Source of the DNA: Prevotella veroralis DSM 19559 = JCM 6290
Lineage (GTDB): Bacteria > Bacteroidota > Bacteroidia > Bacteroidales > Bacteroidaceae
Length of the DNA stretch: 64,000 bases
NCBI RefSeq assembly: GCF_000377625.1
Contig: NZ_KB898331.1
Location: 62,001 to 126,000 of the forward strand
Direction of reading: 5' to 3'
The notes under the pieces are model-generated. The model saw only the letters and a list, made by a program, of their open reading frames with translations. It searched no databases and had not been told where the DNA came from. A program made the translations under genes and the position numbers. Below, in pieces: positions 27,506 through 37,913 of this stretch; position 1 is the stretch's first letter; every line of letters begins with the position of its first letter.

Positions 27506-28462
27506 TTATCTTGCTTGCTGCTCAAGGTTTATATAATACATGAGCTTATATACATTAAACAGAAAGACACTTGGTTTATTGCTTTCTAAACGATGTTTTA
27601 AGGGCTTATGAAGTAACTTGGAAGCCAAAAAGAGGAGCTTTGCGAGGTGGAAATGATGGATTCTTTCAACCATCTTGAGCAGTGAAGAGAAGTTGATTAA
27701 GTCCTTTCTGAATTGGAGGAGAGTGTGTAATGCCTCCTCGGTCTTGCTTATGTATGCCTCATTAGACTCAAAGTTACAGAACAGAACGGGGTTATCAATG
27801 TGGTTAATAATAAGTCCTTGCTGTTGAAAACGCTTCCCCAACAACACGTCCTCATAGCCATAACGACTAATGCGCTCGTCGTATGGACATTCACCTAATG
27901 CACTTCTTCGTATGAGGATATTAGTTGCAAGATGTTGAAAAGGTTGTTTTTGTCGTTTCTCTAGGGTGTTATTAGCTTCGCACGCACACTCATATTTATA
28001 TCTAAGATTCCCTTTCCATTGTTCTGGATTGCCACCTATTCTGATACCACCAACGACCACATCACCTTCTGCCTGCGTGTATCTACGAATAAAATCGGGG
28101 TTATCAAGGGATAAATCACCGTCTATGAAGAGGAGACTATCACCTTTTGATTGCGAGAAAAGGAAGTTGCGGATGGCTGACCGACCGACATTCTCCTGCC
28201 TTATAATATACCGCACGCCCTCTAATTGACCAATGACTTTGTTACGCTCAACGATGTACTGATTCTTAGTATCAACCATTGTCCCGTCGTCAGCCACGAT
28301 AATCTCATACGCAATACCACACTCCATGCATTGCCGTTGCAGCTCTGTTACCAAAGCCACACAGCTACATTTATAAACAGGAAGAAGTATCGATAGCACG
28401 TAGATGAATGCTTTAGCAAGATGAGGATAGGTATTCTGCGAGCTTCTTAACAGCTCTTGCAC
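27506..28462 (-). CDS. Family 2 glycosyltransferase
   Basis: GT-A fold glycosyltransferase. After [13 protein letters not shown] comes the nucleotide-sugar domain with [21 protein letters not shown], and the metal-binding [23 protein letters not shown] follows near residue 205. The ATG at 28462 overlaps rdgB by 50 nt and adds about 20 residues before the normal family start; an internal GTG at 28399 would give a typical N-terminus without overlap and may be the real start. It probably adds a sugar to a surface glycan; acceptor unknown. The adjacent porZ suggests an envelope polysaccharide role, by inference only. Confidence 0.8.
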   Translation of the reverse strand: MQELLRSSQNTYPHLAKAFIYVLSILLPVYKCSCVALVTELQRQCMECGIAYEIIVADDGTMVDTKNQYIVERNKVIGQLEGVRYIIRQENVGRSAIRNFLFSQSKGDSLLFIDGDLSLDNPDFIRRYTQAEGDVVVGGIRIGGNPEQWKGNLRYKYECACEANNTLEKRQKQPFQHLATNILIRRSALGECPYDERISRYGYEDVLLGKRFQQQGLIINHIDNPVLFCNFESNEAYISKTEEALHTLLQFRKDLINFSSLLKMVERIHHFHLAKLLFLASKLLHKPLKHRLESNKPSVFLFNVYKLMYYINLEQQAR

Positions 28463-28994
28463 GGTGAGAAATCTGATTCTTCACCTCTTCGCCAAGCTCT
28501 GCAAAGCTCTTGTCATAGCCTTCTGGGATGAAAATAGGGTCATATCCGAAGCCTTCTTTACCATGTTTCTCGGTTGCAATACGCCCTTCGACACGCCCTT
28601 CAAATTGATGTTCTACACCATTAATGATTAATGAGATAACCGTGCGGAAACGTGCTGTACGATCCTTAACATTCGACATCTTCGATAGTAACTTACGCAT
28701 ATTTGCTTCACTATCGTGGTCGGTTCCCTCAGCATAACGGGCTGAATGTACACCGGGTTCACCATTGAGAGCATCCACTTCAAGCCCCGTATCATCCGCA
28801 AAACAATCGTGATTGTAATGCTCAACGATGTAGGTTGACTTTTGGCGAGCGTTCTCCTCCAATGTTAAACCCGTCTCTGGAATATCCTCATGACAGCCTA
28901 TTTCAGCCAAAGAGACAATCTCAAAGTCCTTACCTAAGATGTCCTTTATCTCTTCTAACTTATGCTTATTATTCGTTGCGAATACTATTTTCAT
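28413..28994 (-). CDS. rdgB: Non-canonical purine NTP pyrophosphatase (RdgB/HAM1)
   Basis: House-cleaning enzyme that hydrolyses dITP, ITP and XTP to monophosphates, keeping them out of DNA and RNA. The 193 residues start [17 protein letters not shown], the family signature, and contain [27 protein letters not shown] sequence near 69-90, [12 protein letters not shown] near 147 and [10 protein letters not shown] near the end. It is 13 nt from the upstream yitT-like gene on the same strand. Confidence 0.95.
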   Translation of the reverse strand: MKIVFATNNKHKLEEIKDILGKDFEIVSLAEIGCHEDIPETGLTLEENARQKSTYIVEHYNHDCFADDTGLEVDALNGEPGVHSARYAEGTDHDSEANMRKLLSKMSNVKDRTARFRTVISLIINGVEHQFEGRVEGRIATEKHGKEGFGYDPIFIPEGYDKSFAELGEEVKNQISHRARAVKKLAEYLSSSC

Positions 28995-29007
28995 CTCAAA
29001 AAGCCAT

Positions 29008-29994
29008 TTATTCTTTGTTTACAGGCACACTCTCAGCAGCTTGTTGCAGCTTCTCTATCTGCTTCTTCTTATCCTTCTTTGCCTTAATCTTTATCTGATC
29101 AAAGCCTTCGCCATACACTCCTATGACCGAACTCTGGCTTACGAAGGCTGTAGGGTCAACCATCTTGATAAGACGGAAGATAGTTTTACTCTCGTTCTTC
29201 TTCGCTAGTAGGCATATAACCTTCATGTCATTGCCTGTGTACCAACCGTGTCCATCGAGTATAGTAAGGGCGTGCTCCGTCTCATCGACGATAGCTTTGG
29301 CTACTTCCTCATGTTTCCATGAGAAGATAAGGAACTGTACTGACTCCCTTCTCATGTTCATTACGTGGTCAAGCATGAAGCATTCGATGAACATAGTGCA
29401 GTATCCAAAGACCATCTTATGCAATCGGTCGACCATAGAACCAAACTGCGGGAAGAAGAGACAACTACCTACTATCAATATATCGACGCCCATCAACACT
29501 TGTCCTAACGATATATCACGATACTTATTGACGCATGCTGCGATGATATCAGTGCCTCCTGTACTTCCATTATTTAAGAAGACGATGGCAAGACCAGTAC
29601 CAGTTATACAACAACCAATAATCAATGACATGAAATCCTGCCCTTCCCCGAGCACCTTAATGAAGTGTCCATGAGCATCAACAGGCATCAGGTCTTGTGC
29701 AAACTTCAGCATAAAGTAGAGCGCGAAGATAGCATATATGGTCTTCATCATAAACTTGAAGCCCAGAATCTTTAGTGCGACAACCAACAGGGAGATGTTG
29801 ATTATCATGTAAGTGTTCTCTATCTTGAATCCAGTTGCATAGTAAACAATGGCGGACATACCCGTTACTCCACCCGTTACTATCTCATAGGGAAGGAGGA
29901 AGATAGTAAAGGCTACGGCATAAAGAAGCAGTCCCAACGTAAGAAAGAGATAATCCTTTGCTTCGGAACGGATGAGCTGTTGATTAATAGTCAT
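29008..29994 (-). CDS. YitT family membrane protein
   Basis: Membrane protein of 328 residues with five or six hydrophobic segments ([20 protein letters not shown], then [12 protein letters not shown]) and a C-terminal cytosolic DUF2179-type domain ([23 protein letters not shown]). The glycine-rich [10 protein letters not shown] is a family mark. Function is not established; relatives are called YitT or DUF161. The ATG at 29994 gives the family N-terminus ([17 protein letters not shown]); an ATG at 30042 would add 16 residues and is less likely. A charged C-terminal tail rich in lysine is present. Confidence 0.85.
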   Translation of the reverse strand: MTINQQLIRSEAKDYLFLTLGLLLYAVAFTIFLLPYEIVTGGVTGMSAIVYYATGFKIENTYMIINISLLVVALKILGFKFMMKTIYAIFALYFMLKFAQDLMPVDAHGHFIKVLGEGQDFMSLIIGCCITGTGLAIVFLNNGSTGGTDIIAACVNKYRDISLGQVLMGVDILIVGSCLFFPQFGSMVDRLHKMVFGYCTMFIECFMLDHVMNMRRESVQFLIFSWKHEEVAKAIVDETEHALTILDGHGWYTGNDMKVICLLAKKNESKTIFRLIKMVDPTAFVSQSSVIGVYGEGFDQIKIKAKKDKKKQIEKLQQAAESVPVNKE

Positions 29995-30063
29995 AGGTTT
30001 TAAAAGGTATATAGAGGGGATGCGTGCAGTGTAAACACACATCCTCTCTGGTTATAATATTAG

Positions 30064-32976
30064 TTACTTACAAACGATGTTGATAATCTTTCGAGGCACA
30101 ACGATGATCTTTACAATCGTTTTACCATCTATGTAATGCTTACTACGGTCGTCTGCTAATGCGCACTTCTCGATGTCTTCCTTTGTAGCATCAGCTGGGA
30201 AAGTCATTTGGAAACGTGCTTTACCATTGAAAGAAACTGTCAGTTGCACCTCATTCTCCACCAAGTAAGACTCGTCCCAAGCTGGCCAAGTGGCATCACA
30301 AACGCTCTTTGTCTCACCACCCAACTGCTCCCACAACTCTTCTGCCATGTGTGGTGCGAATGGCGCAATGACAATTACCAGCTTTTTCAACAGCTCCTTG
30401 TTAGCGCACTTCTGCTGACTTAGCTCATTAACACATATCATGAACGCAGAAATAGCAGTGTTGTAAGAGAACTGCTCAATATCTCCTGTCACCTTCTTGA
30501 TGAGCTTGTGCACACTCTTCAACGACTCCTTCAATGGCTCCTCATCGTTCAGTTCCTGCTGATAAAGCTTCCAGAACTTCTTTAAGAAGCGGAAACATCC
30601 ATCAATACCATTGGTATCCCAAGGCTTACTTGCCTCTACCGGACCTAAGAACATCTCGTAGAGACGAAGTGTATCAGCGCCATACTGCTCCACAATATCA
30701 TCTGGATTGACAACGTTGAACATGGACTTTGACATCTTCTCTATCGCCCAACCACACTTGTAAACGGCGTTACCTGCAGCACTCTCATTCGATGTTCTAT
30801 CAGCCGACTTACTACCATCTTCAAAGATAAACTCGGCATCTTTATATTCAGGACGCCATGCCTTGAAAGCCTCAACATCGAGCACATCAGCATGAACAAT
30901 ATTCACATCGACATGAATAGGAGTAGTTTCATACTTGTCTTTAAGCCCTAAGCTAACAAAGACAGGAGCCTTTGAGTGGTCATCGGAATTGATTCGATAA
31001 ACAAAGTTAGAGCGTCCTTGAATCATACCCTGGTTCACTAACTTCTCGTATGGTTCGTCTTTACAACTGCAACCAATATCGAATAAGAACTTATCCCAGA
31101 ATCGGCTGTATATCAAGTGACCTGTGGCATGCTCGGTACCACCCACATATAAATCCACATTCTGCCAATACTCATCAGCCTCGCGACCCACAAGTGCATC
31201 GTTATTATGCGGATCCATGTAGCGAAGATAGTATGCCGAACTACCTGCGAAGCCTGGCATTGTATTCAACTCAAGCGGGAATACGGTCTTATCATCTACT
31301 AATGACTTGTCAACAACCTTGTTTTCTTTCTCGTTCCAAGCCCACATCTTCGCACGACCCAATGGTGGTTCGCCACTCTCGGTAGGCTCATATTTATCTA
31401 TCTCAGGCAACTCCAGCGGCAAGCAGTCCGTTGGTACCATGTAAGGCATCCCTTTCTTATAATAGACAGGGAATGGTTCTCCCCAATAGCGTTGGCGTGA
31501 GAAGATGGCATCACGCAGTCGGTAATTCACCTTCACACGTCCGATTCCTCTCTCACTAACAAACTTCTTCGTCTTTGCGATAGCCTCTTTCACCGTGAGT
31601 CCATTGAGTGAGAAACCCTCCAAAGCTGCCTCCTTACCTTCCGCAGGGGAGTTAATAACGATTCCTTCTTTCGCATCGAAGCTCTCTTCCGACACGTCCG
31701 CACCCTCAATCAGAGGTACGATTGGCAAGTTAAAGTACTTTGCGAAGGCATAATCACGGCTGTCATGAGCAGGCACAGCCATAATTGCTCCAGTGCCATA
31801 ACCCGCTAATACGTATTCAGACACATATATAGGAAGCTGCTCACCAGTGAATGGGTTAATGCCAAAAGAGCCTGTGAACACACCCGTCACCTTACGGTCT
31901 GACATGCGTTCAAGCTCTGTTCGCTTCTTTACATAAGCTAAATAATCCTCCACCTCTGCTTTCTGTGCATCCGAGGTAAGCTCTGTTACGAGTTCAGACT
32001 CTGGTGCAAGTACCATGAAAGTGACGCCAAACATCGTATCAGCACGCGTTGTGAAGATGGTAAACTTTCCTTCTTTCTGTCCTTCAGAACCATTTGGAGT
32101 AACATACTTAAACTCCACCTCTGTTCCTTCCGAGCGTCCAATCCAGTTCTTCTGGGTCTCTTTAATAGAATCAGACCAGTTTATCTTCTCTAAACCCTCC
32201 AATAGTCTCTGGGCGTATGCAGACACTCTTAGGCACCACTGCTTCATCAGCTTTTGCACAACGGGGTATCCGCCACGCTCGCTAACACCATTGACTACCT
32301 CGTCATTCGCCAACACTGTACCTAAACCGGGGCACCAATTCACCATCGTCTCACCCAAGTAAGCAATGCGATAGTTCATCAACTTCTCCTGTTGCTCACG
32401 CTCATCCATGCTCATCCAATCGCGTGCTGAGAATACAAACTCCTCACTTTGAGCCACGTCGAGATTGAGAGTTCCCTCCTCTTCAAAGTGCTTTACAAGT
32501 TGAGAAATAGGCTGCGCCTTCTGTAAACGATTGTCGTAATAGGAGTTAAACATCTGCTCGAAAGCCCATTGCGTCCAATGGTAGTAATGCGGATCACACG
32601 TTCTTACCTCTCGATCCCAGTCGAATGAGAAACCAATCTTATCCAGTTGCTCACGGTAACGGGCTATGTTTTTCTTCGTAGTAACCTCTGGGTGCTGTCC
32701 AGTCTGTATGGCATACTGCTCTGCGGGGAGCCCATAAGCATCGTAACCCATAGGGTTTAAGACGTTAAAACCCTTGAGTCTCTTATAACGAGCATATATA
32801 TCACTGGCTATATAACCCAACGGGTGCCCCACATGTAAGCCTGCCCCGGATGGATAAGGGAACATGTTTAGCACGTAGAACTTCTGTTTATTCTTATCTT
32901 CAACAACCTTGTAAGTCTTCAAATCAACCCACTTCTGTTGCCATTTCTGCTCAATGTCTCTGAAGTTGTATTCCAT
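30064..32976 (-). CDS. leuS: Leucyl-tRNA synthetase
   Basis: Class I aminoacyl-tRNA synthetase, 970 residues. The ATP-binding HIGH motif appears as [16 protein letters not shown] (about 41-56) and KMSKS as KMSKSMFN near residue 750. The editing domain ([13 protein letters not shown], then [17 protein letters not shown]) is intact. It is about 110 residues longer than the E. coli enzyme, with an extra segment around residues 155-190 and another before KMSKS; this length seems usual in Bacteroidota. It begins a run of minus-strand genes. Confidence 0.97.
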   Translation of the reverse strand: MEYNFRDIEQKWQQKWVDLKTYKVVEDKNKQKFYVLNMFPYPSGAGLHVGHPLGYIASDIYARYKRLKGFNVLNPMGYDAYGLPAEQYAIQTGQHPEVTTKKNIARYREQLDKIGFSFDWDREVRTCDPHYYHWTQWAFEQMFNSYYDNRLQKAQPISQLVKHFEEEGTLNLDVAQSEEFVFSARDWMSMDEREQQEKLMNYRIAYLGETMVNWCPGLGTVLANDEVVNGVSERGGYPVVQKLMKQWCLRVSAYAQRLLEGLEKINWSDSIKETQKNWIGRSEGTEVEFKYVTPNGSEGQKEGKFTIFTTRADTMFGVTFMVLAPESELVTELTSDAQKAEVEDYLAYVKKRTELERMSDRKVTGVFTGSFGINPFTGEQLPIYVSEYVLAGYGTGAIMAVPAHDSRDYAFAKYFNLPIVPLIEGADVSEESFDAKEGIVINSPAEGKEAALEGFSLNGLTVKEAIAKTKKFVSERGIGRVKVNYRLRDAIFSRQRYWGEPFPVYYKKGMPYMVPTDCLPLELPEIDKYEPTESGEPPLGRAKMWAWNEKENKVVDKSLVDDKTVFPLELNTMPGFAGSSAYYLRYMDPHNNDALVGREADEYWQNVDLYVGGTEHATGHLIYSRFWDKFLFDIGCSCKDEPYEKLVNQGMIQGRSNFVYRINSDDHSKAPVFVSLGLKDKYETTPIHVDVNIVHADVLDVEAFKAWRPEYKDAEFIFEDGSKSADRTSNESAAGNAVYKCGWAIEKMSKSMFNVVNPDDIVEQYGADTLRLYEMFLGPVEASKPWDTNGIDGCFRFLKKFWKLYQQELNDEEPLKESLKSVHKLIKKVTGDIEQFSYNTAISAFMICVNELSQQKCANKELLKKLVIVIAPFAPHMAEELWEQLGGETKSVCDATWPAWDESYLVENEVQLTVSFNGKARFQMTFPADATKEDIEKCALADDRSKHYIDGKTIVKIIVVPRKIINIVCK

Positions 32977-33001
32977 TCTTTCACTTGTTATAACTAATGT
33001 G

Positions 33002-33009
33002 CAAATTTA
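33002..33009 (-). promoter_or_regulatory. -7 element of leuS
   Basis: TAAATTTG read leftwards from 33009, about 25 nt before the leuS ATG; no clear -33 box. Confidence 0.4.
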
Positions 33010-33084
33010 CAAAAAGTATTCGATACTAATGCTATTTACCAGTCTTTAATTCGCTTAACGACCAACGATTAAAACACTAAAAAA

Positions 33085-33305
33085 GCCTCACCCCCAACCC
33101 CTCTCCGAATGGAGAGGGGAGTGAATAGCGTTATTTACAAACAAAAAGGACGTCTCTTCACATCAAGGAAACGCCCTCTTCGCATGGAAGAGACGCCCTC
33201 TTCAAAACAAAGAAGGCGTCTCTTCACATCGAAGAAACGCCCCCTTCATTTGCAAACAACACTATTCACGCCCCTCTCCATTCGGAGAGGGGACGGGGGT
33301 GAGGC
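33085..33305. mobile_element. MITE-like element with 57-bp inverted ends
   Basis: The left end (33085..33141, starting GCCTCACCCCC) and the reverse complement of the right end (33249..33305) agree at about 51 of 57 bases. Each end itself holds the palindrome CCCCTCTCC..GGAGAGGGG. The 107-bp interior is a 22-bp array and has no ORF. GGACGGGGGTGAGGCT is duplicated just past the right end (33313..33328). It fits a non-autonomous miniature element; no clear target-site duplication was found. Confidence 0.6.
33148..33257. repeat. 22-bp array, 5 units, inside the MITE-like element
   Basis: Units at 33148, 33170, 33192, 33214 and 33236 begin GGACGTCTCTTCACATC, AACGCCCTCTTCGCATG, GACGCCCTCTTC, AGGCGTCTCTTCACATC and AACGCCCCCTTC. 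Forward GACGTCTC and reverse-type GACGCC cores alternate, so neighbours can pair. Confidence 0.8.
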
Positions 33306-33392
33306 TGGTTGTGGACGGGGGTGAGGCTTCTTCTTTATATTAAAAAACGTAAAAAACAAGTAGTAACTATTGACAAGTTGAAAGAAAAAACA

Positions 33393-33400
33393 TATCTTTG
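33393..33400 (+). promoter_or_regulatory. -7 element of the TonB-type receptor gene
   Basis: TATCTTTG, with a partial -33 match ATTG at 33369..33372 (20-nt spacer). It is 38 nt before the start codon. Confidence 0.5.
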
Positions 33401-33438
33401 TCTCCGATTATTAACTATATCTTGGAAAGGATACCATT

Positions 33439-35613
33439 ATGAGAAGAAACGTTACCTTGCTATCAATAATCCTCTTCCTGACAACCTCTTTATCGGCACA
33501 AGAAGCCACTAAGAGCGACACTACGAAGACGCAAAAGTTGAAAGAAGTCGTTGTGACGCATCAAAAACAGCTGATTAAGAATGATATTGACAAGCTGACT
33601 TACAACGTGAAAGACGATGTGACGGCACAAACGAAGAACACGTTAGAGGTGCTGAAAAAGGTTCCTTTCGTCACTGTTGACGGTCAGGACAATATCAAAG
33701 TACAAGGTTCTACGAACTTCAAAGTATATAAGAACGGGCACCCCGACCCTGCTTTTGCAGGGCAAAGTCTCAAAGAGATACTGAAAGCAATGCCTGCTTC
33801 TACCATCAAGAGGATTGAGGTTATCACCGATCCCGGTGCTAAGTATGATGCCGAAGGGACGTCAACTATACTCAACATCGTAATGATGAGTAACGTACGC
33901 ATGCAAGGATTATCAGGCAATATACAAACAAATGTAAGTTCATACGGCTCTGTTGGACTTGGAACAACGCTCACTACGCAGGTGGGAAAGCTCACTACTA
34001 CCATTAACTACATGGAATATTATCAGGCAGGGAAGCAAACGGAAAGAGAGGTAGAAAGCTCGTTTACATACCTCAAGACGGGTGAGAAATCTCTTGAAAA
34101 GAGTCACCACGCCACGAGTGGGAACATTCATATCGGTAACGTCAGTGCCAGTTATGAGCTTGACTCACTGAATCTCTTGACTGCATCGGCCTCTCTTTTC
34201 GGTTATAAGGTGGGCAATACGGTTATATCGAACTATGAACGATGGGACAAGAACAACCATCTTCTCTATCAATATGACGAATCCACAGCGATACCTCACT
34301 ACTCTTATTTCAACATCGGAGGGCGGTTAGACTATCAGCACAAGACTCATTTGGATGGAGAAGTGCTCACACTGTCTTACATGTTGGCTGCTACACGCCA
34401 TCGAAGGACTACTCGTATAGAGTTAAGTAACCTTGTGAATGCACCTTTCAACTACACTGCTTGTGACTTACACTCGCGTGAGCGATTCACTGAACACACC
34501 TTCCAATTAGATTACGTGCGCCCCTTTGGTAAACAGCATAAGCTGGAAAGCGGTCTAAAATACATCTTTCGTAACAATAACAGTCACACACGTACAGATT
34601 ACACAGGCTCTATGCCGAACGAAGACAAGGAGTTTAAGCATAACACACAGGTGGCTGCTGCCTATCTGTCTTACCTCTTTACGGCTGGTAATTGGTCTGC
34701 TCGGGCTGGCTTGAGATATGAGTATAGCTATATGAAAGCCGACTTTCCCGATGGAAGCGGTACGGGTTTCCATGCCAATCTCCATGACTGGGTGCCCTCC
34801 GCAAGCGTTCAATACAAGATAACAGACGCCCAAACGCTAAAGTTCAGTTATAGTACAAGCATCAATAGACCCGGTATCAAGTATCTTAATCCGGCTGTTG
34901 TTCGCACACCAAACTATGTATCTTATGGTAATGCTGACTTAGGAAGTAGTCATAACCAGAAGCTCCAAATGACCTATACATTAATCATTCCGAAACTGAC
35001 ATGGAGCTTCACTCCTTATTACTCCTTCACTAATAACGCCATAATAGGAACCCGTTACACAGACGGACAGGATATTGTTGCAACATACGATAACGTTATG
35101 AAGAAGAGAAGTCTGGGTTTCTCTTCTTACACGCAATGGCAACCTTTCACAGGAACGAGCCTTAGTTTGAATGGTTCGGTTAATTATTCACGGATCAGCA
35201 TCCCCTCTCCTTCGATACAGAACAGAGGGTGTTGGGGGGATATATACTTCAATGTGGAACAGAAGTTACCATGGAAATTGACTTTCGAGATGAACCTTGA
35301 TGTGCAATTCGGGCGTCCTGTATATACGCCTTACCTATATGGGGAACGCTGGAACAACTATATGTTCTATCTTACCAGACGTTTCCTCAAAGATAAACTC
35401 ACCCTTACACTTTATAGCAAAATGCCTTTCACGAAACGACAGGAGTATAACACGCGTACCGTAAAAGGCGACTTTATAGGACAAGAGAAGTCTTGGGGTA
35501 AGCCAAGAGAGTTCGGTATTAGCCTCTCATGGAAATTCGGAAAGCTGCGTGCAAACGTGAAGAAAGTTGATAGGAGTATAAAGAATGATGACTTAGTGGG
35601 CGGTATGAAGTAA
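33439..35613 (+). CDS. TonB-dependent-type outer-membrane receptor
   Basis: Outer-membrane barrel protein of 724 residues. The signal peptide ends near SLSAQ|E; a plug domain follows with LKEVVVTHQKQLIKND, VPFVTVDGQDNIKVQGS and IEVITDPGAKYDAEG. The remaining ~550 residues are alternating beta-strands, ending FGISLSWKFGKLR. This is the single-chain 'outer membrane beta-barrel' group rather than SusC. Unlike the paralogue at 61218 it lacks the N-terminal carboxypeptidase-like domain. The short tail after the last strand is charged. Ligand unknown; no SusD partner lies nearby. Confidence 0.85.
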   Translation: MRRNVTLLSIILFLTTSLSAQEATKSDTTKTQKLKEVVVTHQKQLIKNDIDKLTYNVKDDVTAQTKNTLEVLKKVPFVTVDGQDNIKVQGSTNFKVYKNGHPDPAFAGQSLKEILKAMPASTIKRIEVITDPGAKYDAEGTSTILNIVMMSNVRMQGLSGNIQTNVSSYGSVGLGTTLTTQVGKLTTTINYMEYYQAGKQTEREVESSFTYLKTGEKSLEKSHHATSGNIHIGNVSASYELDSLNLLTASASLFGYKVGNTVISNYERWDKNNHLLYQYDESTAIPHYSYFNIGGRLDYQHKTHLDGEVLTLSYMLAATRHRRTTRIELSNLVNAPFNYTACDLHSRERFTEHTFQLDYVRPFGKQHKLESGLKYIFRNNNSHTRTDYTGSMPNEDKEFKHNTQVAAAYLSYLFTAGNWSARAGLRYEYSYMKADFPDGSGTGFHANLHDWVPSASVQYKITDAQTLKFSYSTSINRPGIKYLNPAVVRTPNYVSYGNADLGSSHNQKLQMTYTLIIPKLTWSFTPYYSFTNNAIIGTRYTDGQDIVATYDNVMKKRSLGFSSYTQWQPFTGTSLSLNGSVNYSRISIPSPSIQNRGCWGDIYFNVEQKLPWKLTFEMNLDVQFGRPVYTPYLYGERWNNYMFYLTRRFLKDKLTLTLYSKMPFTKRQEYNTRTVKGDFIGQEKSWGKPREFGISLSWKFGKLRANVKKVDRSIKNDDLVGGMK

Positions 35614-35642
35614 TAAAGAGGGCTATCAGAAGTGAGCAAAAA

Positions 35643-35674
35643 TTTGCTTATTAATATAAAAAGGAGTATCTTTG
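35643..35674 (+). promoter_or_regulatory. Promoter of the 35703 gene, inside an inverted repeat
   Basis: TTTG at 35643..35646, 20-nt spacer, TATCTTTG at 35667..35674. The -7 element forms the inner end of the left arm of a perfect 21-bp inverted repeat. Confidence 0.7.
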
Positions 35675-35702
35675 CGAAAAACAAAGATACTCCTTTTTAT
35701 AT
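35654..35702. repeat. Perfect 21-bp inverted repeat ending at the start codon
   Basis: Left arm 35654..35674 and right arm 35682..35702 (CAAAGATACTCCTTTTTATA plus T) are exact complements with a 7-nt loop; the ATG of the next gene begins at 35703. With its T-run it can terminate the upstream receptor transcript, but it also covers the next gene's promoter and start region. Confidence 0.85.
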
Positions 35703-36350
35703 ATGGCAACACATCCCTTATGGTCTGACGACTACTGGTTACTCCTCCTCCAGCTGTATTTAAAGAAGCCGGAGGGCATGAAGCCAATGTATTCCCATGC
35801 GTTGGTAGAGCTTAGTTTGGAACTTCATATACCGCCAAAGAGCCTCTATGAACAGCAATTCAAGCTGCGCCACCGTGACACTCCAGTGTTACAACTTATC
35901 TGGGAAACCTATGCTGAGAACACACGCAAGCTCAATAAGGATGTGAAGAAACTGCGTTCAATGAAGGGATTCGGCAAAGCGAAGGAGTTTTATAATGGTG
36001 TGCAACTAAGGGAAACATTTGAGCATGACTTCCTTCCAATAGATGGTTATAATGAATTGAGACCTTTCATGCTCGTGATAATATTAGATCTTTACTTCCG
36101 ACTGACGCCTATCACGATGGTAGAAGAGACTCCCGAGATACGCGAAATGGCTAAGTTGATGAAGATAAAAGCCCATTCAGTGGTGGAGGTAATGGATGCC
36201 TTTCAGGTTTGTGACCCTTATCTCAATCGCGAAGAACTAATGATTACGCCCCTGTTATTGCCTTGTCAGGATATATGGGACCGATATGGTAATGATAACC
36301 CAGATAGACTTTCTGCCCTTGCTGCACAATTAAAAGATTACTTCCAGTGA
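35703..36350 (+). CDS. Conserved-looking hypothetical protein
   Basis: I do not recognise this 215-residue protein. It has no signal peptide or membrane segment and looks mainly helical. A central lysine-rich helix (TRKLNKDVKKLRSMKGFGKAKE, about 78-99; only key residues quoted loosely) and a tryptophan-rich N-terminus (LWSDDYWLLLLQLYLKKPEG) are notable. It is a soluble cytosolic protein by appearance. It has its own strong promoter and lies 48 nt ahead of rpoN on the same strand, which may link it to sigma-54 only by position. Confidence 0.7.
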   Translation: MATHPLWSDDYWLLLLQLYLKKPEGMKPMYSHALVELSLELHIPPKSLYEQQFKLRHRDTPVLQLIWETYAENTRKLNKDVKKLRSMKGFGKAKEFYNGVQLRETFEHDFLPIDGYNELRPFMLVIILDLYFRLTPITMVEETPEIREMAKLMKIKAHSVVEVMDAFQVCDPYLNREELMITPLLLPCQDIWDRYGNDNPDRLSALAAQLKDYFQ

Positions 36351-36369
36351 TTTTCATGCTTTTTTTTAG

Positions 36370-36377
36370 TACTTTTG
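36370..36377 (+). promoter_or_regulatory. -7 element before rpoN
   Basis: TACTTTTG, 21 nt before the rpoN ATG and 20 nt after the stop codon of the previous gene; no good -33 box. Confidence 0.4.
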
Positions 36378-36398
36378 TAGCGTAATTCAGGTATAGTA

Positions 36399-37913
36399 AT
36401 GGCACAAGAACAAGTACAGATTCAGACCCAAAAACAGCAACAGGTGCAGCGTCTCTCACAGCAACAAATGTTGCAAGTAAAGCTCTTAGAGATGCCACTA
36501 ACCGAACTGGAAGAGTCTGTGAACGCCGAGTTAGATGATAACCCAGCGTTAGAAGCAGGTGGAGAGGAGTCTGATAGCATTGATACTAACGATTCCGTAG
36601 AACAGAGAGAGGATGATGATTTCGACTCACAACAGGAACGTGAGGAGCGACAAGACGCCCTTGACTCTGCTTTGGAACGTATGCAATCGGATGACGACTT
36701 GCCGACTTACGATTCAAGACAGCAACGCAACAATGCAGACTATGAGGAGATTGTTTACGGAGATACCACTTCCTTTATCGATAAACTCAATGAGCAGGTG
36801 GGCGAACTGGAGCTAACTGAACGGCAAAGGGATATTCTGGAGTATCTTATTGGTAGTTTAGACGATGATGGACTACTGCGGAAAGACTTAGACACCATCA
36901 GTGATGAACTTGCAATCTACCATGGTGTTGATGCTACAACACAGGAGATTGAGGATGTACTAAAGCTATTGCAGGACTTTGATCCAGCTGGTATCGGTGC
37001 CAGAAGTTTGCAGGAATGTTTGTTACTGCAAGTAGAGCGAAAGGTTGAAAACGGCGAGTGGCAACGCGACGGACAGTTATATCAATATGTGAAACAGGTT
37101 CTCACACGCCATTTCGATGCTTTCACGAAAAAGCATTGGGATAAGATTAAGGTTGCAATGGGGCTCTCTGATCTTCAAGTGGAGACCTTGCAAAAGGAGA
37201 TACGCAAGTTAAATCCAAAGCCGGGAGCGTCTATGGGCGAAACACAAGGGCGTAACCTACAACAGATAACACCTGACTTTATCATCGAAACAGAGGATGA
37301 TGGCACCGTTACCTTTAGTCTTAATCATGGTAATCTACCAGAGTTACACGTCTCACCGAGCTTTAATGAGATGCTGGCAGCCTATCGGAACAATAAAGCA
37401 GGTATGAATCGACAAGAGAAGGAAGCCTTGCTTTATGCCAAAGAGAAGGTTGATAAGGCACAAGGATTCATTGAGGCAGTGAAGCAAAGACGCCATACTC
37501 TACAAGTAACAATGCGTGCCATCATTGATATTCAGCGTAAATTCTTCCAAGACGGGGATGAGGCTGAATTGAAGCCAATGATTCTTAAGGATATAGCTGA
37601 CCGCACCGGACTGGATATCTCGACGATTTCTCGAGTGAGCAACATCAAGTATGCGCAAACAAAGTGGGGCACTTTCCCACTTAGGTTCTTCTTTTCTGAT
37701 AGCTACACAACCACTGATGGCGAGGAAATGTCTACTCGGAAGATTAAGATAGCACTGCGAGATCTAATCAAGGAAGAGGATAAGAGTAAGCCTCTTAGCG
37801 ATGATGCATTGGCAAAACAACTAAAGGAAAAGGGCTTCCCGATTGCTCGGCGCACTGTTGCTAAGTATCGAGAACAACTGGGCTTACCGGTTGCAAGGCT
37901 TAGAAAAGAATGA
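36399..37913 (+). CDS. rpoN: RNA polymerase sigma-54 factor
   Basis: Alternative sigma factor of 504 residues for enhancer-dependent promoters. Region I is glutamine- and leucine-rich (VQRLSQQQMLQVKLLEMPLTEL), region II is acidic (about residues 45-110), followed by the core-binding domain (LTERQRDILEYLIGSLDDDG, DPAGIGARSLQECLLLQ). The DNA-binding part holds DISTISRVSNIKYAQTKWG and, at the very end, the RpoN box ARRTVAKYREQLGL. All parts are intact. Its stop overlaps the next gene's ATG (ATGA). No enhancer-binding activator is in the window. Confidence 0.96.
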   Translation: MAQEQVQIQTQKQQQVQRLSQQQMLQVKLLEMPLTELEESVNAELDDNPALEAGGEESDSIDTNDSVEQREDDDFDSQQEREERQDALDSALERMQSDDDLPTYDSRQQRNNADYEEIVYGDTTSFIDKLNEQVGELELTERQRDILEYLIGSLDDDGLLRKDLDTISDELAIYHGVDATTQEIEDVLKLLQDFDPAGIGARSLQECLLLQVERKVENGEWQRDGQLYQYVKQVLTRHFDAFTKKHWDKIKVAMGLSDLQVETLQKEIRKLNPKPGASMGETQGRNLQQITPDFIIETEDDGTVTFSLNHGNLPELHVSPSFNEMLAAYRNNKAGMNRQEKEALLYAKEKVDKAQGFIEAVKQRRHTLQVTMRAIIDIQRKFFQDGDEAELKPMILKDIADRTGLDISTISRVSNIKYAQTKWGTFPLRFFFSDSYTTTDGEEMSTRKIKIALRDLIKEEDKSKPLSDDALAKQLKEKGFPIARRTVAKYREQLGLPVARLRKE

